Origin: Sva-07 sp963710625
GTDB taxonomy: Bacteria > Actinomycetota > Acidimicrobiia > Acidimicrobiales > Ilumatobacteraceae
Direction: 5' to 3'
DNA length: 64,000 bases
Assembly: GCA_963710625.1 (NCBI GenBank)
Contig: CAVQBG010000017.1
Location: forward strand, 62,001-126,000
Part shown: piece after piece, positions 9,166-16,084 of the stretch
Numbering within the stretch: the first letter of the stretch is position 1
How the letters are laid out: each line of letters begins with the position of its first letter
Translations under genes and position numbers: made by a program
Notes under the pieces: model-generated
Databases searched by the model: none
Told to the model about the DNA's origin: nothing
The model's input: the letters and a program-made list of their open reading frames with translations, nothing else

Positions 9166-9243
9166 GACGCGACAAGGGCCGGTGCCAACCCCCCGATGGC
9201 ACCAGCCCTGTCGGCGCTGCCCACCGTTTCCGGTGGACGCGTC
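9166..9243 (-). promoter_or_regulatory. Structured 5' leader of the SAM hydrolase gene (three-way-junction fold)
   Basis: Read on the minus strand: GACGC (9243-9239) pairs with GCGTC (9170-9166). Inside are a hairpin CCACC-GGAAAC-GGTGG (9236-9221) and a long hairpin whose 5' arm GACAGGGCTGGTGCCA (9212-9197) pairs with the arm ending GCCCTTGTC (closing at 9171), with one bulge and one mismatch. The element ends 63 nt before the start codon. No known riboswitch consensus recognised. A rival 50-codon open frame crosses it. Confidence 0.45.
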
Positions 9244-9351
9244 TCCACACCCGCACCATAGGCCATCACCGACCGGTGTGAAAAGAGGCACATCTGAAAA
9301 ACACCGATGGAATTCGGGAGTGCGTGCTCCGCCCGCGGCGTTCGAGCAGCG

Positions 9352-10134
9352 TCAACCGAGTTCGCGGCTGCGCTCCGTCGCCGCTCGAACCGCCGCGGCG
9401 AACGCCGCACGCACGTCGAGCGAGTCGAGGACCCGGAGCCCGGCGGCGGTCGTTCCCCCCGGCGACGTGACGCGCTCGCGCAGCAGCGCCGGATCGCCTT
9501 CGCGAGCCAACAGCGTCGCGGAGCCGAGCAACAGTTGGTGCACCACGCGCTCCGCGAGCGGGCGTGCCATCCCCTCGGTGACCGCCGCCTCGGTGAGCGC
9601 CTCGGCGACCAGGAACACGTAGGCCGGCCCGGAACCTGCGACGCCCGTGAACAGATCGAGTTCCGGTTCGGTCACCCGTTCGACGGTGCCGACGGCCGAC
9701 AGGATCGACTCCGCCCACGCAACGTCGTCGGGTTGCGCCAACGTTCCCGCGGCGATCGCCGAGGCGCCGAGGCGCACGAGCGCCGGCGTGTTCGGCATCG
9801 CTCTCACCACGGCGACCGCGGGGCCGGTCGCTGCCTCGATCGTGGTGAGGCGGACCCCGGCGGCGATCGAGAGCACGCGGGTGGCACCGGCTGATGCGGC
9901 GGCGGTCGCCGCTGCGGGGATGTCGCCCGGCTTCACCGCGAGGACCGCCGCACGGCAGGCCGGCACGTCGGCGGTCACGGCCACGCCGGGGAACGACTCG
10001 ACCAGCTCGGCTCGGCGGGATTCGACGACCTCGACGACGGCGACCGACCGCGGCTGGACCAGCCCCGAGTCGAGCAACCCGCCGAGCAACGCTGCTCCCA
10101 TGTTGCCCCCGCCGACGATCACCAGGTCGTACAT
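9352..10134 (-). CDS. proC: Pyrroline-5-carboxylate reductase
   Basis: 260 aa. Last step of proline synthesis, reducing pyrroline-5-carboxylate with NAD(P)H. The N-terminal nucleotide fold is LVIVGGGNMGAALLGG. The conserved MPNTPALVRLGASAI and the C-terminal SPGGTTAAGLRVLD signatures are present, as is the GSGPAYVFL dimer motif. ATG at 10134. A 140-bp gap containing a hairpin separates it from the ybjN-like gene upstream. Normal length. Confidence 0.95.
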   Translation of the reverse strand: MYDLVIVGGGNMGAALLGGLLDSGLVQPRSVAVVEVVESRRAELVESFPGVAVTADVPACRAAVLAVKPGDIPAAATAAASAGATRVLSIAAGVRLTTIEAATGPAVAVVRAMPNTPALVRLGASAIAAGTLAQPDDVAWAESILSAVGTVERVTEPELDLFTGVAGSGPAYVFLVAEALTEAAVTEGMARPLAERVVHQLLLGSATLLAREGDPALLRERVTSPGGTTAAGLRVLDSLDVRAAFAAAVRAATERSRELG

Positions 10135-10154
10135 GACGCCACGTTACCGAGCGC

Positions 10155-10203
10155 CCGGATGGGCACAGACGACAGACCGACTCCCCCGAGTGCACCCATC
10201 CGG
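10155..10203 (-). other. Stem-loop in the proC upstream region
   Basis: CCGGATGGG (10155-10163) pairs perfectly with CCCATCCGG (10195-10203), and the next bases (CAC/GTG) extend the stem across a 2-nt bulge. It lies between the end of the mshA-ybjN operon and the proC start, 21 bp from the proC ATG. There is no U-tract after the stem on the minus strand, so it is either a weak terminator or a leader structure. Confidence 0.35.
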
Positions 10204-10274
10204 ACCGCGGCCAGTGGGTGCCGTGGCGACCGCAAGGGAACGGCCGGGACCTGATGGCTGCGCCGATCGGGGGC

Positions 10275-10733
10275 TCAGGGAGCGAAGCGGCTGCGGAACC
10301 CGATCCGCAGCAGGGCCTGGAAACACTGCTCGACCTGCGAGTACAGCGTGCCCAGCACGCGGTCGACCTCGGCGAGCGTGACCTGCCCGACCGGCATCTC
10401 CCCTCGCAGGAAGACCGCATCCTCGATGCCGATCGAGAAGTGCGCACCGACGAGACGGTCGTTGCGACGCAGCAGTTGCTCGTAGAGCTCGGCGTCGTTC
10501 TCCTCCGGCGCGGGCATCACGTAGGTCTCGTAGCGCATCATCCGTTGCCCGAGTGTGAACCAGACCGTGGTGAACTCCTTGTCGTCACCTCGCATCCGCA
10601 CGTACCACCGGATGGCATCGGCGTCGCGGTCGATCGCGACGATGCGGTCGTCGGCAGCAGCGAGTTCGGCGAGCCATTCGTCGATGCGACGCTCGAGCAC
10701 CGCCAGCTCGCTCGGCTCGTAGGCCTCGGTCAC
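10275..10733 (-). CDS. YbjN-domain protein
   Basis: 152 aa from the GTG that overlaps the mshA stop as GTGA. The protein has the YbjN / type III chaperone-like fold: RYETYVMPAPEEND, then NDRLVGAHFSIGIEDAVFLRGEMP, then LAEVDRVLGTLY. In actinobacteria a YbjN gene commonly follows mshA, and the same order is kept here. Biochemical role unknown; a chaperone-like or sensor role in mycothiol metabolism would be inference only. The larger open frame upstream of this GTG overlaps mshA and is not used. Confidence 0.75.
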   Translation of the reverse strand: MTEAYEPSELAVLERRIDEWLAELAAADDRIVAIDRDADAIRWYVRMRGDDKEFTTVWFTLGQRMMRYETYVMPAPEENDAELYEQLLRRNDRLVGAHFSIGIEDAVFLRGEMPVGQVTLAEVDRVLGTLYSQVEQCFQALLRIGFRSRFAP

Positions 10734-11944
10734 TGACAGGTCACCCGTTCCCGCACGGTCAGGTCGGCGTAGAGGCGCCGCAGGCGGGCGGCGGCGAAGC
10801 TCCACGTGTAGCGACGTGCCCGCTCGACCGCGGCGGCACCCATCGACGCTCGGAGGCCGTCGTCTCCGAGGATCTCGGCCACCGCACGCGCATAGGAGGT
10901 GGGGTCGCGCCCGTCGATGAGACGGCCCGTGCGACCGTCGTCGACCAGGCTCAGCAACCCACCGACAGCGCTCGCCACGACGGGCACACCGCACGCCGCT
11001 GCCTCGAGGGCGACGAGTCCGAAGCTCTCACTGCGGCTCGGCGCCAACACGACGTCGGCCGCGCGGTAGTAGGTGGACAGGATGTGGTGCGGCTGAGGTT
11101 CGACGAAACGGACACGATCGTGCAGGCCGAGTTCGTCGACCAACAGATGCGCTCGCTGCGTCTCCGCGTCGCCGTCGACACCGCTCGCTCCGCCGACGAT
11201 CACGAGCTCCGCGGTCGGATCGCCGAGTTCGTACAACGCGCGGATCGCGACGTCGGGGCCCTTGAGCGGCTGGATGCGCCCGACGAAGAGCAGCAGGGGC
11301 CGGTCGACGTCGAAACCGAGTGCTCGTCGCGCCCCGGCCTGGTCGCCAGGGGCGAAGAACGCGTGCTCGACGCCCGGCGCGATGATCTCGAGTCGGCCGC
11401 GCGGGTTGCCGTAGTGCAACCGGAACTGCTCCTCCTCCTCCACGCAGCTCACGCAGATCGCGTCCGCGCACTGCACGATCTCGGCCTCGCTGCGATCGCG
11501 CAGCGTCGATTCGGGATCGCCGGCGGCCGCCTTGATTCGCGCCAGGGTGTGGAACGTCGACACGAACGGGACGTCGAGTTCGTGCTTGAGATGGTGCCCG
11601 ACGATGCCGCTCAGCCAGTAGTTCCCGTGGATCACCTCGGGGAGCTCTTCGTTGGCGTACCAGTCGAGCACGCCGCGTCGGAACTCGTCGACGACCTCCG
11701 GCAGCGCCTCTTTCGGGAGATGGTGCGGACCCGCTTCGATGTGCACGACCCGGTGTCCCGGTTCGACGACGATCTCACGAGGCAACCCGGCGCGGTCGGC
11801 CCGGGTGAACGTGGTGCACTCGATGCCCGCCTGCGCGAGCGCGGAGACGAGTTCGCGCACGTACACGTTCATGCCGCCGCTGTCGCCCGATCCGGGCTGG
11901 GCGAGCGGTGAGGTGTGGAGGGAGATGACTGCTGCGCGCTGCAC
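10730..11944 (-). CDS. mshA: D-inositol-3-phosphate glycosyltransferase (mycothiol synthesis)
   Basis: 404 aa. GT-4 family enzyme that joins GlcNAc to inositol-3-phosphate, the first step in mycothiol synthesis. Signature parts are SLHTSPLAQPGSGDSGGMNVYV (N-terminal acceptor loop), HGNYWLSGIVGHHLK, LLFVGRIQPLKGPDVAI and the donor-site SRSESFGLVALEAAACG with its E-x7-E. The GTG start lies just downstream of a TTAGGG -10-like hexamer, so the mRNA may be leaderless. The operon continues into the ybjN-like gene. Presence of MshA indicates a mycothiol-producing actinobacterium. Confidence 0.9.
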   Translation of the reverse strand: MQRAAVISLHTSPLAQPGSGDSGGMNVYVRELVSALAQAGIECTTFTRADRAGLPREIVVEPGHRVVHIEAGPHHLPKEALPEVVDEFRRGVLDWYANEELPEVIHGNYWLSGIVGHHLKHELDVPFVSTFHTLARIKAAAGDPESTLRDRSEAEIVQCADAICVSCVEEEEQFRLHYGNPRGRLEIIAPGVEHAFFAPGDQAGARRALGFDVDRPLLLFVGRIQPLKGPDVAIRALYELGDPTAELVIVGGASGVDGDAETQRAHLLVDELGLHDRVRFVEPQPHHILSTYYRAADVVLAPSRSESFGLVALEAAACGVPVVASAVGGLLSLVDDGRTGRLIDGRDPTSYARAVAEILGDDGLRASMGAAAVERARRYTWSFAAARLRRLYADLTVRERVTCQ

Positions 11945-12001
11945 GACCGGACAAACCCTAACCAGGCTCCGGTTCTTCCCGCCGAGGCGAGCGCGGCGGG
12001 T

Positions 12002-12493
12002 TCAGCTGTCGGAGAGCAGCGTGTCGACGTCCGCTTCGCCGTCGCGGTACCGACGGACGAGTTCTGCACTCAGTGCATCGAGACGATCGAACCGCTCGCG
12101 TCGATCCGACGAGACCCGACGCTCGAACTCACCGATCGCTGCGGCCAACTCCGCCAGTTGCGCATCGTCGAGTTCCTTGATGTGGCCGAGGCCGCCCTCG
12201 GCGCACAGCTCGTCGAGTTCGACGGCGAGGGGGTGGTCGCTGAGGTCTTCGGTCGGGCGCGGAGGACGCGCCGGACCTCCGGTGAGGTGTTGCGACAACA
12301 CGGTCCGCAGATCCTCCGAGGCCGCCGAGTCGGCCGTGCGACGCATCGTTTCGGCCTTGACGAGATCGAGCCGGGCCTGCGCGACGCGGCGAGCGTAGGA
12401 GACGGCATCGTCCTCGAGCTGGAGTTGCTGGCGCAGGCTGCGCAACTCGGGCAACGACAATTCGGTCGGGTCGGACAGGTCGGTCATCGTCAC
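12002..12493 (-). CDS. RsiG-like (AmfC-family) putative c-di-GMP-responsive anti-sigma factor
   Basis: 163 aa, mostly two long helices. The first helix contains D-x3-S-x2-R-x3-Q-x3-D (in DDAVSYARRVAQARLD). The published RsiG c-di-GMP motif is E-x3-S-x2-R-x3-Q-x3-D, so only the first acidic residue differs. The second helix holds E-x3-S-x2-R-x3-F-x3-D (in EFERRVSSDRRERFDRLD), with F in place of Q. Streptomyces RsiG carries one motif on each of two antiparallel helices and sequesters sigma WhiG when c-di-GMP is bound. No sigma gene is in this window. The start is GTG in a GTGA overlap with the MoaD-like gene; an ATG 6 nt downstream is possible. Close to mshA, as I recall for Streptomyces. Confidence 0.6.
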   Translation of the reverse strand: MTMTDLSDPTELSLPELRSLRQQLQLEDDAVSYARRVAQARLDLVKAETMRRTADSAASEDLRTVLSQHLTGGPARPPRPTEDLSDHPLAVELDELCAEGGLGHIKELDDAQLAELAAAIGEFERRVSSDRRERFDRLDALSAELVRRYRDGEADVDTLLSDS

Positions 12494-12732
12494 GTACTTC
12501 CTCCGGACACGGGCGGCAGGACTGCCACCTCGTCAGTGGGGCCGACGGGCATGTCGGCATTGGCGGCATCACCGTTGACCCAGATGCGGCAGGTGCTCAG
12601 CACGTCGCTGAACGTGGGCCCGTAGCGTTGCTCGGCCGCCGCCAACACGTCGCTGACGGTGCTGCCGTCGAACGTGTCGGTGCCGATCCCCGCGGCCTCG
12701 CGTGCCGAGGCGAAGAGTCGCATGGTGGGCAC
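12490..12732 (-). CDS. MoaD/ThiS-family sulfur-carrier protein
   Basis: 80 aa from GTG 12732 (VPTMRLFASAREAAG); the ATG three codons later is the alternative. Ubiquitin-like beta-grasp protein: MRLFASAREAAG start, VWVNGD-type turn (IWVNGDAAN) and the terminal LPPVSGG. Carriers of this family end in exposed Gly-Gly; here two residues (Ser-Thr) follow GG, so it would need trimming, or it is not a classic MoaD. It would carry sulfur for molybdopterin or another thio-cofactor. Partner enzymes are not nearby. Confidence 0.7.
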   Translation of the reverse strand: MPTMRLFASAREAAGIGTDTFDGSTVSDVLAAAEQRYGPTFSDVLSTCRIWVNGDAANADMPVGPTDEVAVLPPVSGGST

Positions 12733-12812
12733 GTCGACCAATCTACAAGCGCGCCGACCCCCATCGGGGGTTCCGCGGTCGTGAGTGGTCGACGTGGGTC
12801 GGCCTGCGGCGC

Positions 12813-13790
12813 TCATGCGGGGGCGCCGCCTGGCAGCACTCCGGCGACGAGGCCGATCGCCGCGACTGCCAGCGTCGCGCCCAGCGCGAGACGACGAGTC
12901 GAGGTCTCCTCGAGACGGCGGGTGGCGCCGTAGTAGCCCAGCTCAGGCTTCGGCAACGATCGCAACGCCACGAAACCCCACGCCACGAACCAGGCGGCCG
13001 CCAGCATCGCGACCACGCGTTCGTCGTGGGCCATGTCACCGAGACCGTGTGTCCACCGGTCGCTCAGCCCGCGCAACGAGACCACGACGTTCAACGCCAC
13101 CATCGTGGCGAGCGTCGAGGTCCACCGGATCGGCAGACCGGTCCGCGACGTGCCGTCGCCGAGCCCGGCGCCGACGGACGCCATCGACCAGCGCAGCCGC
13201 GCACCGGGCAGCACCAGGCCGTCGGAGAGCAGATAGTGACCACAGGCGAGGAGCAGCTGTGAGACCACGAGCAGGGCGAGCCACTCCCAACGGGGCACCT
13301 CGAACGGGAATCTTCCCGTGAGGAGCACCAGCCCCAGGGCGACGACGAACGCCATGCGTCGGATGCCTTCGATCGCCACCACCGACCAGCCGGCCTGCGC
13401 GAGCGTCGGCCGTGTCGAGGTCGACCAGGGGTTGAGCGCTCGAACGCCGCGCCGCGCCCACGCCACCTCGCCGGTGTCGTCGGTGCCCACCCGATCGGGA
13501 GGTGACGAGGCGGTTTCGTCGAGACCGACCGCCACCGCGACCGTCTCGGGCAGCGGGCTGTCGCCGCGACGCGCCGCACGCCGTTGCGCGCTGGAAGCAA
13601 CGCCGTGCGGAGCGTCCCAGAGCGCGGCCGACAGCACGACTGCGGCCGAGAGGGCCACCACCTCCAGCACGAAGACGCCCGCGCCGACGATTCCGTTCAT
13701 CGTCGCCAACCGCCAACCGAGCCAGGTGAGCCACAAGGCGATGGACGCGCCGACCAGCAGTCGCCCTGTCCACCTCACTACCTGGTTCAC
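12813..13790 (-). CDS. Multi-pass membrane protein of unknown function
   Basis: 325 aa from GTG 13790, with GAGGG about 12 nt upstream; the ORF extension to 13880 looks non-coding. Two N-terminal membrane helices (ALWLTWLGWRLA and VFVLEVVALSAAVVLSAALW) are followed by an acidic cytoplasmic stretch (about 95-135). At least four further hydrophobic segments follow, including VVALGLVLLTGRF and LVVSQLLLACGHYL. It may resemble the membrane anchor region of large glycosyltransferases, but no catalytic motif is present. Family not recognised. Divergent from the small membrane protein at 13913. Confidence 0.55.
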   Translation of the reverse strand: MNQVVRWTGRLLVGASIALWLTWLGWRLATMNGIVGAGVFVLEVVALSAAVVLSAALWDAPHGVASSAQRRAARRGDSPLPETVAVAVGLDETASSPPDRVGTDDTGEVAWARRGVRALNPWSTSTRPTLAQAGWSVVAIEGIRRMAFVVALGLVLLTGRFPFEVPRWEWLALLVVSQLLLACGHYLLSDGLVLPGARLRWSMASVGAGLGDGTSRTGLPIRWTSTLATMVALNVVVSLRGLSDRWTHGLGDMAHDERVVAMLAAAWFVAWGFVALRSLPKPELGYYGATRRLEETSTRRLALGATLAVAAIGLVAGVLPGGAPA

Positions 13791-13912
13791 CGTTGTGCCG
13801 TGTTCCCTCGAATGCTGATGCCGCCGACAGCTGTATCGGACGGCGGGTCGGTCGACTTGAGGTGGGAGCGTGCGGTTCACCGCCGTCGGTTGGGCGGTAT
13901 CGTGCCGCTCCT

Positions 13913-14155
13913 GTGGGAACCGAGAAACGTGAACGCCAGAAGGCCAACCGAGCGCTCAAGCAGCAACAGCTGGAGAAGCAGGCGAGTCGTCGATCCACGA
14001 CACGCTGGATCCTGATCGGCGTCGGTGCCGTCGCCGGCGTGTTCCTCCTGGCCTGGATCGGCAGCAACTTCGTCGGCGACGACGATCCGGCCCCGGTCCA
14101 GCCGGTCGTCACCGTGCCCGCGGAGACGACCCCTGCCGCCGGAACCGAGGGCTGA
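13913..14155 (+). CDS. Small single-pass membrane protein
   Basis: 80 aa. A highly charged, Lys/Arg/Gln-rich cytoplasmic head (TEKRERQKANRALKQQQLEK) precedes one membrane helix (WILIGVGAVAGVFLLAWIG) and a short acidic, proline-rich external tail. The GTG start at 13913 lies about 10 bp after a GGTATCGT -10-like sequence, consistent with leaderless initiation. The stop is 1 bp before the cyclophilin ATG, so the two are probably co-transcribed. The topology suggests a membrane accessory to the secreted isomerase, which is inference. Confidence 0.7.
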   Translation: MGTEKRERQKANRALKQQQLEKQASRRSTTRWILIGVGAVAGVFLLAWIGSNFVGDDDPAPVQPVVTVPAETTPAAGTEG

Positions 14156-14156
14156 G

Positions 14157-14864
14157 ATGCGCCATCGTCGGATCCTCACCACCCTCGCGGTCGCGCTCGT
14201 CATGACCGCCAGTGCCTGCGGAAGCGACGACTCGGGTGCAGCGGTCGCCGAGCCTCCCGCTGCGACCGATCCGGCACCGGGCGACACCGCCGGCACCGCT
14301 GACGCAGGATCGGCCGACTGTCCGCCGGTCGACGGTGCCGACGAGCAGACCCAGCAGTTCGCTGCCGCACCGCCGACATGTCTCGAGGCGGGCGCCACCT
14401 ACGAGGCGGTCGTCACCACCAACCAGGGCGAGTTCACCATCCAGCTCGACCCCGACAGCGCACCGGTGGCCGCCAACAACTTCGTCTTCCTGGCTCGGAA
14501 CCAGTACTACGACGACACGATCTGCCACCGCATCATCCCGAACTTCGTGGTGCAGTGCGGCGATCCCACGGGCACCGGAACCGGTGGCCCCGGCTACACG
14601 ATCGTCGACGAACCGCCGGCGCCGGGCGAATACGAGATCGGCTCGATTGCGATGGCGAAGACGTCCGCCCCCGACAGCGGCGGCAGCCAGTTCTTCATCA
14701 TCACCGGCACCGACGGCACGGCGCTGCCGCCCGACTACTCGTTGTTCGGTCAGGTGACCGCCGGCTTCGACACCGCGGTGGCCGCGATGGCTGCAGCCGG
14801 CACCCCGTCCGGCGAACCGTCGGCACCGATCGAGATCCAGTCGGTCCGCATCGTCCAGAGCTGA
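14157..14864 (+). CDS. Cyclophilin-type peptidyl-prolyl cis-trans isomerase, lipoprotein
   Basis: 235 aa. Signal peptide with lipobox TASAC places it as a membrane-anchored exported lipoprotein. A low-complexity Ala/Pro/Asp linker (about 25-60) leads to the cyclophilin barrel: FTIQLDPDSAPVAANNFVFL, then ICHRIIPNFVVQCGDP, then GGSQFFIIT. The catalytic arginine lies in CHRIIP, and the QFF motif is intact. It would catalyse proline isomerisation in proteins folding outside the membrane. Follows the 80-aa membrane protein by 1 bp and is followed by a strong terminator hairpin. Confidence 0.88.
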   Translation: MRHRRILTTLAVALVMTASACGSDDSGAAVAEPPAATDPAPGDTAGTADAGSADCPPVDGADEQTQQFAAAPPTCLEAGATYEAVVTTNQGEFTIQLDPDSAPVAANNFVFLARNQYYDDTICHRIIPNFVVQCGDPTGTGTGGPGYTIVDEPPAPGEYEIGSIAMAKTSAPDSGGSQFFIITGTDGTALPPDYSLFGQVTAGFDTAVAAMAAAGTPSGEPSAPIEIQSVRIVQS

Positions 14865-14876
14865 CGCCCGGATCCG

Positions 14877-14922
14877 AAAAATGCCTGGATCGGCGCGCCG
14901 AACGCGCCGGATGGGGCATTTC
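14877..14922. terminator. Bidirectional intrinsic terminator
   Basis: AAATGCC (14879-14885) pairs with GGCATTT (14915-14921), and GGCGCG/CGCGCC makes the inner stem. An A-run on the left and a T-run on the right let it work for the cyclophilin gene (+) and the mrp operon (-), whose stops it separates. The left arm shares the 17-nt string CCGAAAAATGCCTGGAT with the hairpin at 46447. Confidence 0.75.
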
Positions 14923-14943
14923 TCCGAGTGGGAGCGGCGATGA

Positions 14944-15270
14944 TCAGCGGTCGGCGTCCTCGTCGGCGCTGAGCTGATCGATGTCGTCGAGCGGAATCGA
15001 GATCTGACGACGTGACGCTCGGCTGAGCGCATGTGCGCCCACCGGCGACGACAACAGCTGGAGCACCACCACCAGGACCAGGGTGGTGGCCGCGAGCAAC
15101 GTCCCGATCTCGATCGCGGCGCCGATGGCGACGAGGATCAACGCCAACGTCGGCGCCTTCGCCGCAGCGTGCATCCGGGAGAACAGGTCGGGGAACCGGT
15201 AGGCACCGATTCCACCGATCATCGCGAGCGCGGAGCCCGCAACCAGCAACACCTCGGCGAAGGTGTCCAT
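14944..15270 (-). CDS. mrpG: Mrp antiporter subunit G
   Basis: 108 aa with three membrane helices (VLLVAGSALAMIGGIGAYRF, then PTLALILVAIGAAIEIG, then LVLVVVLQLLSSPVGAHA) and an acidic cytoplasmic tail. RFPDLFSRMHAAAKAPTLA is the MrpG/MnhG signature. The ATG at 15270 overlaps the mrpF stop by one base (TGATG). Part of the hetero-oligomeric Na+/H+ antiporter; G is a small subunit needed for complex assembly. Confidence 0.93.
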   Translation of the reverse strand: MDTFAEVLLVAGSALAMIGGIGAYRFPDLFSRMHAAAKAPTLALILVAIGAAIEIGTLLAATTLVLVVVLQLLSSPVGAHALSRASRRQISIPLDDIDQLSADEDADR

Positions 15271-15524
15271 CAGTTGCCCCTCCGCTCGATGAACCGCGAC
15301 AGCGCCGTGGTGCCGACGAAACCGACGAACACCGCGACCAGGACCGTCTCGATCGTGATGCCACCACTGCTCGATCGGGCCGCTGCGACGATGATGCCGA
15401 TCACCACGATCGAGAGCAGTCCGTCGAGGCCGACGACGCGATCGGGCAGGCTGGGACCGCGCAGCAGGCGGTACATGAACCCCGCCGCACCGATCGACAG
15501 CATGATCATCGCGATCGCGTTCAC
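15270..15524 (-). CDS. mrpF: Mrp antiporter subunit F
   Basis: 84 aa, three membrane helices. The conserved core is YRLLRGPSLPDRVVGLDGL, with the RGPxxxDRV signature between helices 1 and 2. The GTG start overlaps mrpE by 4 bp (GTGA). Small structural subunit of the Mrp complex. Length is typical of the family. Confidence 0.93.
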   Translation of the reverse strand: MNAIAMIMLSIGAAGFMYRLLRGPSLPDRVVGLDGLLSIVVIGIIVAAARSSSGGITIETVLVAVFVGFVGTTALSRFIERRGN

Positions 15525-16084
15525 GAGCGGTCCTCACCGAGCGTGTTCGCCACGACGTGCTCGATCTCGGCGCGCTGCTGCTTGGTCCCGAACGCGCGGA
15601 CGGCGAGTTGCTCGAGACGCAGGACGTCGCGACGCACCGACTCGACGTCGTCGAACTGCAGCACGTGGACGTAGATCGTCGGCGGCGTGTCGCCGCCGGG
15701 CTCGTGGACGTCGACCGTGAGCGTTCCGGGGGTGAGCGTGACGGCGTTGGCCACCACCGTGACGATGCCGTCGGAGACCACGTGCATCGGCACGGCCACG
15801 ATCGCCGTGTTGAGATTCGGCCGGGGACGAATCACCGCCCACGCCACCTCGAGGTTCGACTTCACCAGTTCGACGGCGAAGTAGCCGATGAACGCGACCG
15901 CCGACACCGGGTGGAACGAGGTGAGCTGCGTGACGTGGGTGTCGGTCGGGCGGCCGACCCACACGACGAAGAGTGCAATCGCGACCCCGGCGAGCAGGTT
16001 GCCGACCCTGAAGTCACCCCACAGCAGCGCCCAGACGATCGCGAGCCAGATGACGAGCGCCGGCAGGCGCACGGTGGGCGTCAT
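15521..16084 (-). CDS. mrpE: Mrp antiporter subunit E
   Basis: 187 aa. Two N-terminal membrane helices (PALVIWLAIVWALLWG and GNLLAGVAIALFVVW), a third at about 60-80, then a cytoplasmic domain with the MrpE signature VANAVTLTPGTLTVDV. The C-terminal helical tail ends in a charged stretch. ATG overlaps mrpD by 4 bp. Subunit E is part of the core antiporter and is not itself a channel subunit. Confidence 0.92.
   Translation of the reverse strand: MTPTVRLPALVIWLAIVWALLWGDFRVGNLLAGVAIALFVVWVGRPTDTHVTQLTSFHPVSAVAFIGYFAVELVKSNLEVAWAVIRPRPNLNTAIVAVPMHVVSDGIVTVVANAVTLTPGTLTVDVHEPGGDTPPTIYVHVLQFDDVESVRRDVLRLEQLAVRAFGTKQQRAEIEHVVANTLGEDRS

Noticed and set aside
9114..9263. 50-codon frame (MAYGAGVETRPPETV...) upstream of the SAM hydrolase
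   Set aside because: Third-base GC is lower than in neighbours, there is no Shine-Dalgarno sequence, and it overlies a strong RNA-like fold. I treat the region as leader, though coding is not excluded.
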